A DNA stretch of 43,591 bases from positions 1 to 43,591 of the forward strand of contig JAFGFN010000145.1 in assembly GCA_016931035.1 (NCBI GenBank). The letters are read 5' to 3'. This DNA comes from Candidatus Sumerlaeota bacterium. GTDB taxonomy: Bacteria > Sumerlaeota > Sumerlaeia > UBA8349. The notes below the pieces were generated by a model that searched no databases, was not told the origin of the DNA, and saw nothing but the letters and a program-made list of their open reading frames with translations. Position numbers and translations under genes: made by a program. Below, in pieces: positions 34,747 through 43,474 of the stretch; within the stretch, counting starts at the first letter, position 1; every line of letters starts with the position of its first letter.

Positions 34747-37700
34747 TCAGAGAAGGTCTTCGCGCGGAAGGATAAGCGGGATGTCCGTACCGGGGATCAT
34801 CAGCTCGCCCGGTTCGTAGGAGAGGAGGAGCGGCTCCATCCGGACCAGATCGAGCATGGAGGGGATCACGGGATTATCGTCTTCGGCGACCGCGAGGCGC
34901 TGGGCGTAAGCGGGATCCTGGGGCGCGAAGACCTGCCACGACCAGAGGGCGCCAATCTGGGGATTGAACGCCGCCATGTGCGCCGCCACGGGAAGGTCGG
35001 GGCGCAGGATGGTTCCGGGGTCCGCGCCTGCTGGGCGCGGCGCGTCCACGGCTGTCGGGCCCGGACGCGCGGCGATTCTGGCGGCGTAGATTTCCGTGGG
35101 ACTGGCGTAAGGTGCCAATCGACGAGTCGATGCCGTGTCCGGTCCCGAGTCGTCGCGTCCGGCCGGTCCTTCCGAAGCGAACAAGTTGCCCAGGACGGTT
35201 CGTTCCTGCGGGGTCAGATTGTTGTGGTGGACGACCGAGGGCGCGAGAGGCGAACCGTCGGCGTCGGCGATGGGGTGAGTTGCCGAGGTCAGGACGACTT
35301 GAATCTGACTCACACCCATCGTGTTGCGGCCCGCAAAGGCGATTTCCACCCCCTGGTGAACCAAGGCGCGCACCACCAAGACGAGTTGGTCGCGCGACAT
35401 CCCTTCGAAGCGCATCGTCAGGATCGTGCTTTCGGAGAGAGGCGGCTCGGACGTGCCCGACGGCAATCCCCCTTTCATCGCGAGACGATCAGCGACGCGT
35501 TCGAGCCGATCCGAGACCCGCCAGAGCGTGCGGTCCAGGTTTTCGCCTCCGAGGCGCGACAGAGCTTCGAAGACGCGCATGGCCCGCTCGGCCCGTTCGG
35601 GCGACACAGCCCGCAGACGCGAGAGCGCCCTTTCGAGCCGGTGGAGCGTACGAGGGCCGATCCCTGTACCCATGTCGCTCGCGGCGAAGGGCGATTCGGG
35701 ACCGAACAAGCGATTCAGCGCCGCAGCCACGTCGAGCGTGCCGTCGGAAAGGGGCGTGAGAGACTGTCCTGCCCGAGTCGAAGCGGCGGCGGCTCGGCCC
35801 GAAGCGATTCCGAGCGCGTCGCTTGCGATCCCCGCTCCTACTCCTAACCCGAACCGGGTGTCGAGCGACTCCCCTTGTCCCGGCAGCCCCGCGGGACCTG
35901 TTCCTCCTGCGCCGCCCAACCTGGCCGCGACGGTTCCCGCGAGGAGACTCTCCAGGAGTTGGCGCACGACGGGAGGAAACCCTTCGATCCGTTCGCTCGC
36001 CGTCAACCATCCCCGAATAGCGGTCTGCATGACGGGTTGGGAGAGGAGCGGGCCGAGGGATTCGATCACCCCGGGCCGGGCGATCCACTCCAGGACGGAT
36101 GGGCGAACGGAGGGAAGCGACAAGAGGGGCGCGGCCGACTCGGAGACGCCGGGGAGCGCGAGCGCGCGCGCGAACGATTCGCTCGTCTCGCCCGCGGCAA
36201 CCAGTCGAGCGAGAACGTTTTCTACGCCTGGAGTCGCGAGGATGCGCGAGGCGAGCGCGGCATTCTGGGATCGGGCCAGAGCGGCGACGATGTGTTCCGC
36301 CGCGCCGGGCAGAGACATCAGACGGACAAGGAAACGCGCATCCGTATCGGCTTTTAGCGTCATCGCTTCGAGAACTTGGCGCGCCTGGGCGGAGCCGAGC
36401 ATTTGTGCTATCCGATCCGCCTCGGCGGAGAGGGTCCCCAGGAATCGAAGGGCCATCTCGCGGTTCTCGGGCGTGTCGAGGGCTTGAATAAGCGCGCCCT
36501 GAACTTCGGGTTTCGCGAAGACGATACGGGCCGTCTCGGCCATCTCGGGTAGCGCCAGGAGACGAAGCGAGAGATTCGCCTCGCGCGTCGCCGCCGGAGT
36601 AGGCTGCGAAGCCGCTTCGACCAGAATGCGGGCGACCGCGTCGCGCGCCTCGTCGCTCGACAAGACGAGTCGCGCCACGTTGTCCATACCGGACCGGGCG
36701 AGGAGTTCGAGCGCGGCCGCGCGGACGGACGACGCGGGCGACGAGGCCGGTTCGGTTCGTTCGAGAATGTGTTGGAGGCGAATGATGTGAGAGGGTTCGC
36801 TCAACAGGCGTCGGGCGATCTCCCCCATCGCGTCCTGGGCGAGGAAACGGAGGGCCTCCGTCGTTTCCGCGGCGGGACGCGCCGCGCCCGCGGCGTCGTC
36901 CGTGGAGAGAAGCATCGTGGCGAGTTTCGCGATTCGCTCGGGCGCGGAGAACGCGCGGACGATTTCCCGGGTCGCTTCGGACTGCGGTTTCGACACGGCT
37001 TGTCTCAGCGCCCGCAGGGCGGCTTCCTGTTCCCGGGCGTTCGCGTCGAACAGGCCGATCAGGCCCGTTCGCACGTCCTGCCGCGCGGCCAATTGCCGCA
37101 CGGCTTCTCCCATCTCCGACTTGCCGAGGAGGTTGAGCAAGGCGGCGCGGGTCGATCCGTCGGCGAGAAGTCGGGGCGCTTGGTCGCGCGCCGCTTCGCG
37201 CAGGAAGATGCGGCCCGCCGCTTCGAGGTTTTCTCTCTCGACCAAGGTATCGAGAATCGGCGCGGCGAGAGCGCGATTCGCCAGGAGACGGGGCGCGGCG
37301 ATCCGGCCTTGTGGGCTCGCCATCGCCTGGACGACGGCGGTTCGGACCTCGGGCGACTCAAGGAGTCGCTGCGCCGTATCGCTCATCTCGGGTCGCGCGA
37401 GAAGTTCGAGGGTCAGGGTCCGCGTCTCGCCGTGAGCGAGAAGTCTTGGGATTTGGGTCGCGACGTCGGAACGCGCGAGAATCTCATGAGCGATCGTGGA
37501 CATTTCGGGATGCGACAGAATGCGGAGTACGGCGACGGCGTCGTTCAGCGCGGCGGGTTGCGGCACGGCGTCGGGCGTCGCCAGGACACGCGCCAGGATC
37601 GCGCGCGCCTCGGGCGTCGAGAACGCGTGTTGGGCGGTGGGCGCCATCTCGGGTCGGGAGAGGATCTCGAGGGCGAGCCGCGTGTCGACCGAGATCTGGG

Positions 37701-40700
37701 GCGAGGCGGAACGCACCGACGCGGCGAACGCTTCGGCCAGAGCTTCGCGCGCCTGGGGCGTGGCGAAGATCTGCCGCGCGGTCTCGATCATCCGAGGTTG
37801 CGAAAGGAGGCGCAGAATCGACGAGACGTCCTCCGATGGAACGGACCGTCCGGAAGAACCGGTGGATTCGAGGGTCTCGACCACCCGAGCCATGGTCTGC
37901 TCCAGGCGCTCTCTCGCCTGCGGCGACTCGAAGACCCGCGCCGCAATCTCGCCCATGCCGGGACGCGCGAGAAGCCGAAAGACCGCCGATGCCTCGTGCC
38001 CGCCTCGTTCGCCCTCGCGGGCGCCCGCTTCGGCGAGGACGCGAGCGAACGTCTCGACGATCTGGGGCGTCGGCGCGAGGCGCGGTAGAACGGATTCGGG
38101 GGCGACGACGCGCGGGTCGAGCGAGGCCAGGGTCTCGATGACCGCTCCGCGCGAGGCGCCCGACTGAAAGAGGCGAGCGAGTTCGACGGTCGCGTCGGGA
38201 CGCTGAAGGAACTTGGCCGCCGCGTCGCCGATGTGGGGACTCGACAGAATCTCCAGAACCATCGGGCGCGTTTCGGGGTTGCGCAGAAGGGGGACGAGGC
38301 GTTCCTGCACGTCGCCGCGGGAAAAGAACCGGGCGACAAGCGCGGCGTTGGCGGGCTGCTCGAGCGCCTTGAAGACCGCCTTGGCCGTTTCGGCGTTGCC
38401 CAGGAGCCGCGGCAACGCCTCCCAATCCTGATGAGTCGCCAGCATCCGGGTCGGAATCGCGCGCCCCTCGGGAGAAGCGAAGACCTCGCGCGCCGCCGCC
38501 TCCATCTCGGGACGCGCGAGCAACTCGACAACTGCGGACCGGGTCTCCGGATGACCGGCCAGTCTGGCAATCTGCGCAGCGAACCCGGGACGCGCGGCGA
38601 GAGAACGAGCCGTCGCCGAGTCGGCGTGCTCGGTCAAGAGGCGGAGCGCCGCCCGCGCTTCGGCCGGAGAAGAGGAATCCGAGACGCTCCGAGGTCCGGT
38701 CGGCGCTTCGGAAACGATTCGGAGGAGAGCTTGGATCGTCTCCTCGGAGTTGACGATGCGTTTCGCCGCTTGACTCGCGCCGGCCGAACCCAACAGGCGC
38801 AACGCGAGCGCGCGCGATTCGGGTTCCAGAAGCAGGCTCGAGACGCGAGCCTGGACTCCGGGACGCGCGAGAACCTCGCGAGCCCCTTCCGCGGCGTCGG
38901 GGCGAGACAAGAATCTGAGAGCGACATTCTGTTCTTCGATCGCGCGCGGCGCGGAGGAAGGAGGCGCGGTCAGGATTTCGCGCATCGCCTCGCGAACCTC
39001 GGGGCTCGACGAGAAACGGGCAAAGGTCTCGCGCGAGGAGACTCGATCCAAGACGTCGAGCACGTTCGATCGGATCTCGGCGTCCCCGAGCATTTGGATT
39101 AGCTGCCGTGTCACCTCGGGACGGGCGAGAATCGTTCGCGTCGACGCGGTTTGTCCCTGTTCGGCAAGGAGCCGGAGCAAAAGATCGCGCGATTCTCCTC
39201 TCTGAAGCAAAGACACGACGCGGTCCTGAACGTCGTTTCTCGCGAGGAGTCGCGCGGCGACGACGGCCTTGGAGGGCTCGGCCAGGGCTTGGAGAATCGC
39301 CTTGGCCGTCTCCGTTCCTTCGAGAAGCCGAGCGGCGGTCGGCAATTCCTCGCGTGACGCGAGCAGACGATCGACGACCGCGCGCCCCTGCGCGGAGGAA
39401 AGAAACGTGCGCGCCACCTCCTCCATTTCGGGTCGAACCAGCAATCCCAACGCCGCCGCGCGGGTCTCGGGCCGGACGGCCAGACGTTCGATCTGAACCG
39501 CCGTCTCGGGACGCGCGGCAATGGTCTGGAGCGTTGCCGCGTCGGCGTGTTTGGAGAGCAGACCGAGCGCCAGGTGGACGTCGGAAGTCGAGGCGGGAGA
39601 ACCTTGCGTCTGCGAGGCGATCTGGAAGAGCGCCTGCGCGCCCTCGGGCGTGTTGACAATCTGTCGAACCGCCGCGTCCGCGTTGGCGGAGGCGACCAGT
39701 CGCAGCGCGGGCGTCTGCGTTTCGGCCTGAAGAAGAAGTCGGGCGATCGCGGACCGAACCTCGGGCCGGGCGAGAAGGTCGCGCGCCGTCTCCCCGGAAC
39801 GAGGGGACGCGAGCAATCTCAATGCCGTTTGTATCTCGTCGATGGCGCGAAGCGAATCGGCGGGACGCGCCGTCAAGATTTCGCGTATCGCCTCGCGGAC
39901 TTCGGAGCTCGCGAGGAGCCGCGCGGCCGTTTCCCGCGATGCGGCGCGATCCAGGAGATCGAGCACGTCGGATCGCACAATAGGATCGCGAACCAGTTCG
40001 GAGAGTCGGTCGGCCGTCTCGGGACGAGACACGAGCGCCCGCGCGATCTCGGGATTGTCGAACACGATTCGGGCCGCTTCCGACGGCGCTTGTCGGCGGA
40101 CAATGAGATCCAGCGTGGGGTCGCGCGTCTCGGCGTCGGCGAGAAGCGATCGAAACGTATCCTGAATAGACGGCTTCGACAGGAGTTCGCGGGCTACGGC
40201 CTCCATCTCGGGTCGAGCCAGAAGTCTCAACGTGTTGGCGCGATCCTCGGACCGAGTCTCGGGCGACTCCAGGACTCGAGCCAAGGCGGACGCCAGGCGC
40301 TCGGCCGTTTCGGCGGAGACAAACCGTTGAAGGGTTTCGGGAGCCGTCTCGGAAAGGGAGAGGGCACGAATCGCATCCAGAACGTCTCGCCGCGCGACGA
40401 GCGTCTCGCTGCCCGCGGCGCTTTCGACGATCAGCCGCGCCATGGCGGGGGCGGATTCGGAATCGGGCGGAACGATTCGCGACGGCGTCGAGGCTTCGGC
40501 GCGGGCGAGGAGCCGGTCCGCGAGAACGCGCGTTTCGGATTCGCCCGCGAGACGACGGACCTGCTCGACGACTTCGGGGCGTTCGAGAATTCTCGTCGCG
40601 GCGGCCGGTTCCTCGCTTTCGGCCGCGCGGTTCAGGGCGTCCAGAAAGAGCGAGCCGGTCGAGTCGAGCGAAAGCAGACGCACGACGTTCTCCCGCACCT

Positions 40701-41520
40701 CAACAGTGTCGAGAAAGGCGGCGATCTCTCTACTCGAGCCGTTCTCGACGACGGCGCGCAGGACGATCTCCGCCGTGGCGGAATTCCGGGTCAGCTGCGC
40801 CAGAGACTCGAGCCCGGCGGGATCGCTCAACGCCTGACGAAGCGAGTCGGCGACTTGCGGTCTGGAGAGAATCCTCTCCGCCGCGTCGCCCAGCTCCGCG
40901 CGCGCAAGAACCCTGAGCGCGTCGTTGCGGGTATCGGTTCGGGAGAGGAGGTCCTCGAGCGCCGCCTGGCCGTCGTCGGTCGCGAAAACCGCTCGAGCCG
41001 TCTCGGTCATCTCGGGTCGCGCCAACAAGCGCAAGGCGGTTTGGCCAAGGACGGAATCCCGAAGGAACTGAGGGATTTCTCGTTCGACCTCGGGCCGTCT
41101 GAAAAGATCGACCACCTCGGACTTGAGGGCCGAGTCGGAGAGAGCGGTCTCGAGAACGACGTCCGCGATGGGAACGGCGCTCGGCGCTTCGGGCGAACCC
41201 GCGGTTTGCGGGAATCCAGCGGAGGACGCGACGGGACCGATGGATTCGCGGGCAACCTCCCGGGCCAGAATGCTGAGAATGCGAACGGCCGATTCGACGT
41301 GGGGGTAGGGCGAGATCCGAACCGGGTCGGTCTCCCCCGTCGTTTCCCGCGAGTGGATTTGAAGAGAAGCGGCGGAGTCGCGCGTCGGAACGGGAGGATC
41401 GCGCGAGGCAACGAGGGACTCCGTGGACGGCGCGGTCTTCTCCATGCCGTTCAGCGCCGCGGCCTGGCGAAGGGCGGCGTAGAGCCGGTTGCGGATTTGA
41501 GAAGCGTCCACGCCTTCCAT
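34747..41520 (-). CDS. giant (2257-residue) helical-repeat protein of unknown function
   Basis: ATG 41520 is preceded by GGAGGGG at 8 bases. Residues ~1-140 are a linker-like N-terminus (MEGVDASQIRNRLYAALRQA). From ~140 to ~1690 the protein is built of short Ala/Leu/Arg/Glu-rich helical repeats, each about 36-40 residues. The approximate pattern is LLARPEM-xxxAR-xxxxSPExR-xxLxRLLAxxETR-xxA; at least a dozen units keep the RPEM-like box. This resembles HEAT/ARM-type alpha-solenoids but fits no family I can name. Residues 515-815 and 816-~1120 are a tandem duplicate. The last ~500 residues are non-repetitive, with a Gly-rich hinge (~1700), a helical block (~1800-1900) and a mixed segment (TILTMRFEGMSRDQLVLVV... 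VHHNNLTPQERTVLGNLF). No signal peptide or membrane helix is seen; a cytoplasmic scaffold is inferred. The frame is open throughout and repeats conserve residues, so it is translated. Confidence 0.9.
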   Translation of the reverse strand: MEGVDASQIRNRLYAALRQAAALNGMEKTAPSTESLVASRDPPVPTRDSAASLQIHSRETTGETDPVRISPYPHVESAVRILSILAREVARESIGPVASSAGFPQTAGSPEAPSAVPIADVVLETALSDSALKSEVVDLFRRPEVEREIPQFLRDSVLGQTALRLLARPEMTETARAVFATDDGQAALEDLLSRTDTRNDALRVLARAELGDAAERILSRPQVADSLRQALSDPAGLESLAQLTRNSATAEIVLRAVVENGSSREIAAFLDTVEVRENVVRLLSLDSTGSLFLDALNRAAESEEPAAATRILERPEVVEQVRRLAGESETRVLADRLLARAEASTPSRIVPPDSESAPAMARLIVESAAGSETLVARRDVLDAIRALSLSETAPETLQRFVSAETAERLASALARVLESPETRSEDRANTLRLLARPEMEAVARELLSKPSIQDTFRSLLADAETRDPTLDLIVRRQAPSEAARIVFDNPEIARALVSRPETADRLSELVRDPIVRSDVLDLLDRAASRETAARLLASSEVREAIREILTARPADSLRAIDEIQTALRLLASPRSGETARDLLARPEVRSAIARLLLQAETQTPALRLVASANADAAVRQIVNTPEGAQALFQIASQTQGSPASTSDVHLALGLLSKHADAATLQTIAARPETAVQIERLAVRPETRAAALGLLVRPEMEEVARTFLSSAQGRAVVDRLLASREELPTAARLLEGTETAKAILQALAEPSKAVVAARLLARNDVQDRVVSLLQRGESRDLLLRLLAEQGQTASTRTILARPEVTRQLIQMLGDAEIRSNVLDVLDRVSSRETFARFSSSPEVREAMREILTAPPSSAPRAIEEQNVALRFLSRPDAAEGAREVLARPGVQARVSSLLLEPESRALALRLLGSAGASQAAKRIVNSEETIQALLRIVSEAPTGPRSVSDSSSPAEARAALRLLTEHADSATARSLAARPGFAAQIARLAGHPETRSAVVELLARPEMEAAAREVFASPEGRAIPTRMLATHQDWEALPRLLGNAETAKAVFKALEQPANAALVARFFSRGDVQERLVPLLRNPETRPMVLEILSSPHIGDAAAKFLQRPDATVELARLFQSGASRGAVIETLASLDPRVVAPESVLPRLAPTPQIVETFARVLAEAGAREGERGGHEASAVFRLLARPGMGEIAARVFESPQARERLEQTMARVVETLESTGSSGRSVPSEDVSSILRLLSQPRMIETARQIFATPQAREALAEAFAASVRSASPQISVDTRLALEILSRPEMAPTAQHAFSTPEARAILARVLATPDAVPQPAALNDAVAVLRILSHPEMSTIAHEILARSDVATQIPRLLAHGETRTLTLELLARPEMSDTAQRLLESPEVRTAVVQAMASPQGRIAAPRLLANRALAAPILDTLVERENLEAAGRIFLREAARDQAPRLLADGSTRAALLNLLGKSEMGEAVRQLAARQDVRTGLIGLFDANAREQEAALRALRQAVSKPQSEATREIVRAFSAPERIAKLATMLLSTDDAAGAARPAAETTEALRFLAQDAMGEIARRLLSEPSHIIRLQHILERTEPASSPASSVRAAALELLARSGMDNVARLVLSSDEARDAVARILVEAASQPTPAATREANLSLRLLALPEMAETARIVFAKPEVQGALIQALDTPENREMALRFLGTLSAEADRIAQMLGSAQARQVLEAMTLKADTDARFLVRLMSLPGAAEHIVAALARSQNAALASRILATPGVENVLARLVAAGETSESFARALALPGVSESAAPLLSLPSVRPSVLEWIARPGVIESLGPLLSQPVMQTAIRGWLTASERIEGFPPVVRQLLESLLAGTVAARLGGAGGTGPAGLPGQGESLDTRFGLGVGAGIASDALGIASGRAAAASTRAGQSLTPLSDGTLDVAAALNRLFGPESPFAASDMGTGIGPRTLHRLERALSRLRAVSPERAERAMRVFEALSRLGGENLDRTLWRVSDRLERVADRLAMKGGLPSGTSEPPLSESTILTMRFEGMSRDQLVLVVRALVHQGVEIAFAGRNTMGVSQIQVVLTSATHPIADADGSPLAPSVVHHNNLTPQERTVLGNLFASEGPAGRDDSGPDTASTRRLAPYASPTEIYAARIAARPGPTAVDAPRPAGADPGTILRPDLPVAAHMAAFNPQIGALWSWQVFAPQDPAYAQRLAVAEDDNPVIPSMLDLVRMEPLLLSYEPGELMIPGTDIPLILPREDLL
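38150..39978 (-). repeat. 903-base tandem duplication within the giant gene
   Basis: Copy 1 covers 39076-39978 (residues 515-815) and copy 2 starts at 39075 (residue 816) and runs to about 38150. Matching landmarks are VRSDVLDLLDRAASRET / IRSNVLDVLDRVSSRET, EVREAIREILTARP / EVREAMREILTAPP, TETAKAILQALAEP / AETAKAVFKALEQP and ARNDVQDRVVSLL / SRGDVQERLVPLL. The copies have diverged substantially, so the event is old, and copy 2 carries about 8 extra residues. Several small solenoid units thus duplicated together as one block. Confidence 0.85.
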
Positions 41521-41659
41521 GGCACGTGCCCCTCCATCGGGGTCTCTCGGTCGAGACCGTCCCGAAATAGTCTACTATTGATTTATCGGCACTTGTGCGG
41601 GAGGGCTGAAAGCGATAGATGAGGGCCTCCGCACCGCCCCGGGGGACAGTCCGCGCGAC
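41521..41659. promoter_or_regulatory. spacer with the ribosome site of the giant gene
   Basis: The 139-base gap between rsmA and the giant gene (both minus strand) has an A/T-rich patch at about 41568-41590, the least GC-rich sequence nearby, as expected for a promoter. I cannot pick a confident -35/-10 pair. GGAGGGG lies 8 bases ahead of the giant gene's ATG. Confidence 0.4.
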
Positions 41660-42577
41660 CTACTCCAAGTAGGTTTTGCGGGAGGTCGGGATCTGCGGCT
41701 TGGCCAGAGACTCGAATAGACGGACGTAGCCTTCGGTCGAGAGTTGCTCGGGACGAATCTCGCGTGAGTGCCCCAGATCGCCGAGCGCCTCCTCGATCCG
41801 TTCACGAGTCAAGATGCCGCGGCTCCCCGCGGCCAGCGAGTTGACGAGCATCTTGCGCCTTTGGCCGAAAGCGGCGTCGACGAACGCGAAGAAGGCGGCG
41901 CGCTCCGCGGGATCCGAGATCAGAGGGCCATCGGGACGAGGACGCAGACGCACCAGGGCGGAATGGACCCGGGGCGGGGGAAGAAAACTGCCCGGCGCCA
42001 CGGCGAAGAGCTTCTCCACGTCGTAGCGCGTGCGCGTCTTGACCGCCAGAATCCCATAGTCGCGCGAGCCGGGGCAGGCGGCGAGCCGGTCGGCCACTTC
42101 GCGTTGGACCAAGAGGCAGATACCCGCGAAGTCGAGTCGAGACGCGAGAAGACGGAACAGAATGGGGGAAGTCAGACGGTACGGAATGTTGCCCGTGACC
42201 CAGACCTCGCGGTCGCCCCGCGCCGCCAGGAGCCCTTCGAGATCGACCCGCATGAAGTCGTCGTAGACGAACGAGACGTTCGGGCTCGCGGCGAATTCGC
42301 GACGATGGATCGGGGCGAACCGTTCGTCGAGCTCGACCGAGAGCACCTGTCCCGCCCTGCGGGCCAGGAGTTCGGTGAGATTCCCCACGCCGCACCCGAT
42401 CTCCAAAACGATGGAATCGGACGAGACCAGGGCGGCATTCGCGATCTTCTCGAGGATCGATTGACTCACCAGGAAATGCTGTCCCAGCGATTTGCGCAGG
42501 CCGAGACCCGCCTCGCTCAACAACCGCGAGATCCGGCTCATCTTCTCGCGGCTTCGTCTCCGCTTCTCGATCGTCAT
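41660..42577 (-). CDS. rsmA: 16S rRNA (adenine-N6,N6)-dimethyltransferase
   Basis: The 305-residue enzyme (also called KsgA) dimethylates two adjacent adenines in helix 45 of 16S rRNA late in small-subunit assembly. Start ATG 42577 has GGGAG 7 bases upstream and overlaps the DUF296 stop as ATGA; the longer open frame is noise. Motifs are KSLGQHFLVSQSILEKI near 30, SAM site LEIGCGVGNLTELLARR near 58, VELDERF near 80, the NIPYRLTSPILF catalytic motif (N-I-P-Y) near 130, and QREVADRLAACPGSRDYG near 155. The C-terminal domain (FVDAAFGQRRKMLVNSL... RPEQLSTEGYVRLFE) is complete. Confidence 0.96.
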   Translation of the reverse strand: MTIEKRRRSREKMSRISRLLSEAGLGLRKSLGQHFLVSQSILEKIANAALVSSDSIVLEIGCGVGNLTELLARRAGQVLSVELDERFAPIHRREFAASPNVSFVYDDFMRVDLEGLLAARGDREVWVTGNIPYRLTSPILFRLLASRLDFAGICLLVQREVADRLAACPGSRDYGILAVKTRTRYDVEKLFAVAPGSFLPPPRVHSALVRLRPRPDGPLISDPAERAAFFAFVDAAFGQRRKMLVNSLAAGSRGILTRERIEEALGDLGHSREIRPEQLSTEGYVRLFESLAKPQIPTSRKTYLE

Positions 42578-43029
42578 CGAGCGGCTCCCAATCCCACCTG
42601 AAGCAGGGCGAAACCCGAGGCGTCTTTGACTCTCTCGGCGCTCAGACCGAGGATTTCCATCACGATCACCTCCAAGACGAGAAAGCAGGTGGCCTCTTCG
42701 CGCGGACATCCGACCAGCGCGCGATCGCCGCGGCCGATGGCCGCGTGGAAATGCAGCTTGGCCTTCCCCTCGTGAGGGAAGATCGTCCCGACGCCCACGA
42801 TCTCGCGCGCGTCGTCGAATCGCTCGATCTGTCCCTCGATGTTCTCGAGTGCGTCGGGATCGACCGGACCGCACACGACGCCCGCGCGTCGGAATCCTCC
42901 CACGGCGAAGACCGAGGCGGATTGGACGTTCTCCTTTTCCGCCAGTGCCTCGATGGCGTCGTAGACCCGTTCGCCGTCTTCGAGCCGGACGACGAAGACA
43001 CGCCCGACGCTCCCCTGTTCGTATTGCAT
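42574..43029 (-). CDS. DUF296 (PPC-domain) protein
   Basis: The 151-residue product starts at ATG 43029 behind GAGGAGGTC. It matches the plant-and-prokaryote-conserved PPC domain: VFVVRLEDGERVYDAIEALAEKENVQSASVFAVGGFRRA, a metal-type KLHFHAAIGRGD with paired His, and a C-terminal EVIVMEI strand. Bacterial stand-alone members form trimers and are often called predicted DNA-binding or metal-binding proteins; the biochemical role is unknown. It overlaps rsmA by ATGA, so the two are translationally coupled. Confidence 0.88.
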   Translation of the reverse strand: MQYEQGSVGRVFVVRLEDGERVYDAIEALAEKENVQSASVFAVGGFRRAGVVCGPVDPDALENIEGQIERFDDAREIVGVGTIFPHEGKAKLHFHAAIGRGDRALVGCPREEATCFLVLEVIVMEILGLSAERVKDASGFALLQVGLGAAR

Positions 43030-43103
43030 GGTTCGACCTCCTCGCGAGTCCCCAGCCCGCATCTTTCACAACGGCCCATCCCCAAGACCTATCGGGGATA
43101 AGA

Positions 43104-43184
43104 TCGAAATCGCTATCGGGATCGGGATCGCTATCGAGAAACCGCAAAGAACCGATCCCGATTTCGATCCCGATAGCGATTTCG
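43104..43184. repeat. inverted, degenerate hexamer repeat
   Basis: A left stretch rich in ATCGGG / ATCGCT hexamers (CGAAATCGCTATCGGGATCG) is mirrored by a right stretch (CGATCCCGATAGCGATTTCG) with one extra unit between. It can fold into a long stem. It lies upstream of the DUF296 gene and may overlap its promoter region. Confidence 0.75.
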
Positions 43185-43474
43185 ACGCGCGACGTTCACG
43201 GACGGCATTGCCGGACCCGCCCCTTGATCCCAAGAACGCCGGAAGAACCAACCATGAATTCTCGTCCCACCTGCGTCCATGAGAAATCCGGGCCAACGGC
43301 GGTCTCCGGCAGCCGCTCTTTTCGCGATTGTGCCCGCCCGCGAGGGCCTTTTCCAGAGGTTTCTCCGCCTTCCGCCCGCGGGCGGGGCTCCCTGCCATTT
43401 CAGAAGAGATTCCTTCCCTTCGATAGCGAGACGTCTCCACCGGCTTTATGCCGGTGGAACGGCGATTATGCTCC
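43185..43474. other. non-coding stretch near the window end
   Basis: I see no gene. A perfect hairpin CCACCGGC-TTTAT-GCCGGTGG lies at about 43437-43457 and belongs to a palindrome type common in PVC-like genomes. The rest shows nothing recognisable. Confidence 0.5.
43437..43457. repeat. CCACCGGC/GCCGGTGG hairpin
   Basis: Perfect 8-base arms surround a TTTAT loop. It is a single copy here, close to the terminal palindrome, and resembles scattered intergenic palindromes of the REP type. It is unrelated in sequence to the CAGGCT and CACGGGCG families in this window. Confidence 0.7.

Noticed and set aside
34747..41520. Periodic DNA in the giant gene as a CRISPR-like or satellite array
   Set aside because: The periodicity is at the protein level with diverged DNA. 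There are no near-identical repeats separated by unique spacers, and no cas genes occur.
42578..43147. N-terminal extension of RsmA
   Set aside because: The added residues overlap the DUF296 gene and are low complexity. The ATG at 42577 has a ribosome site and a normal protein length.
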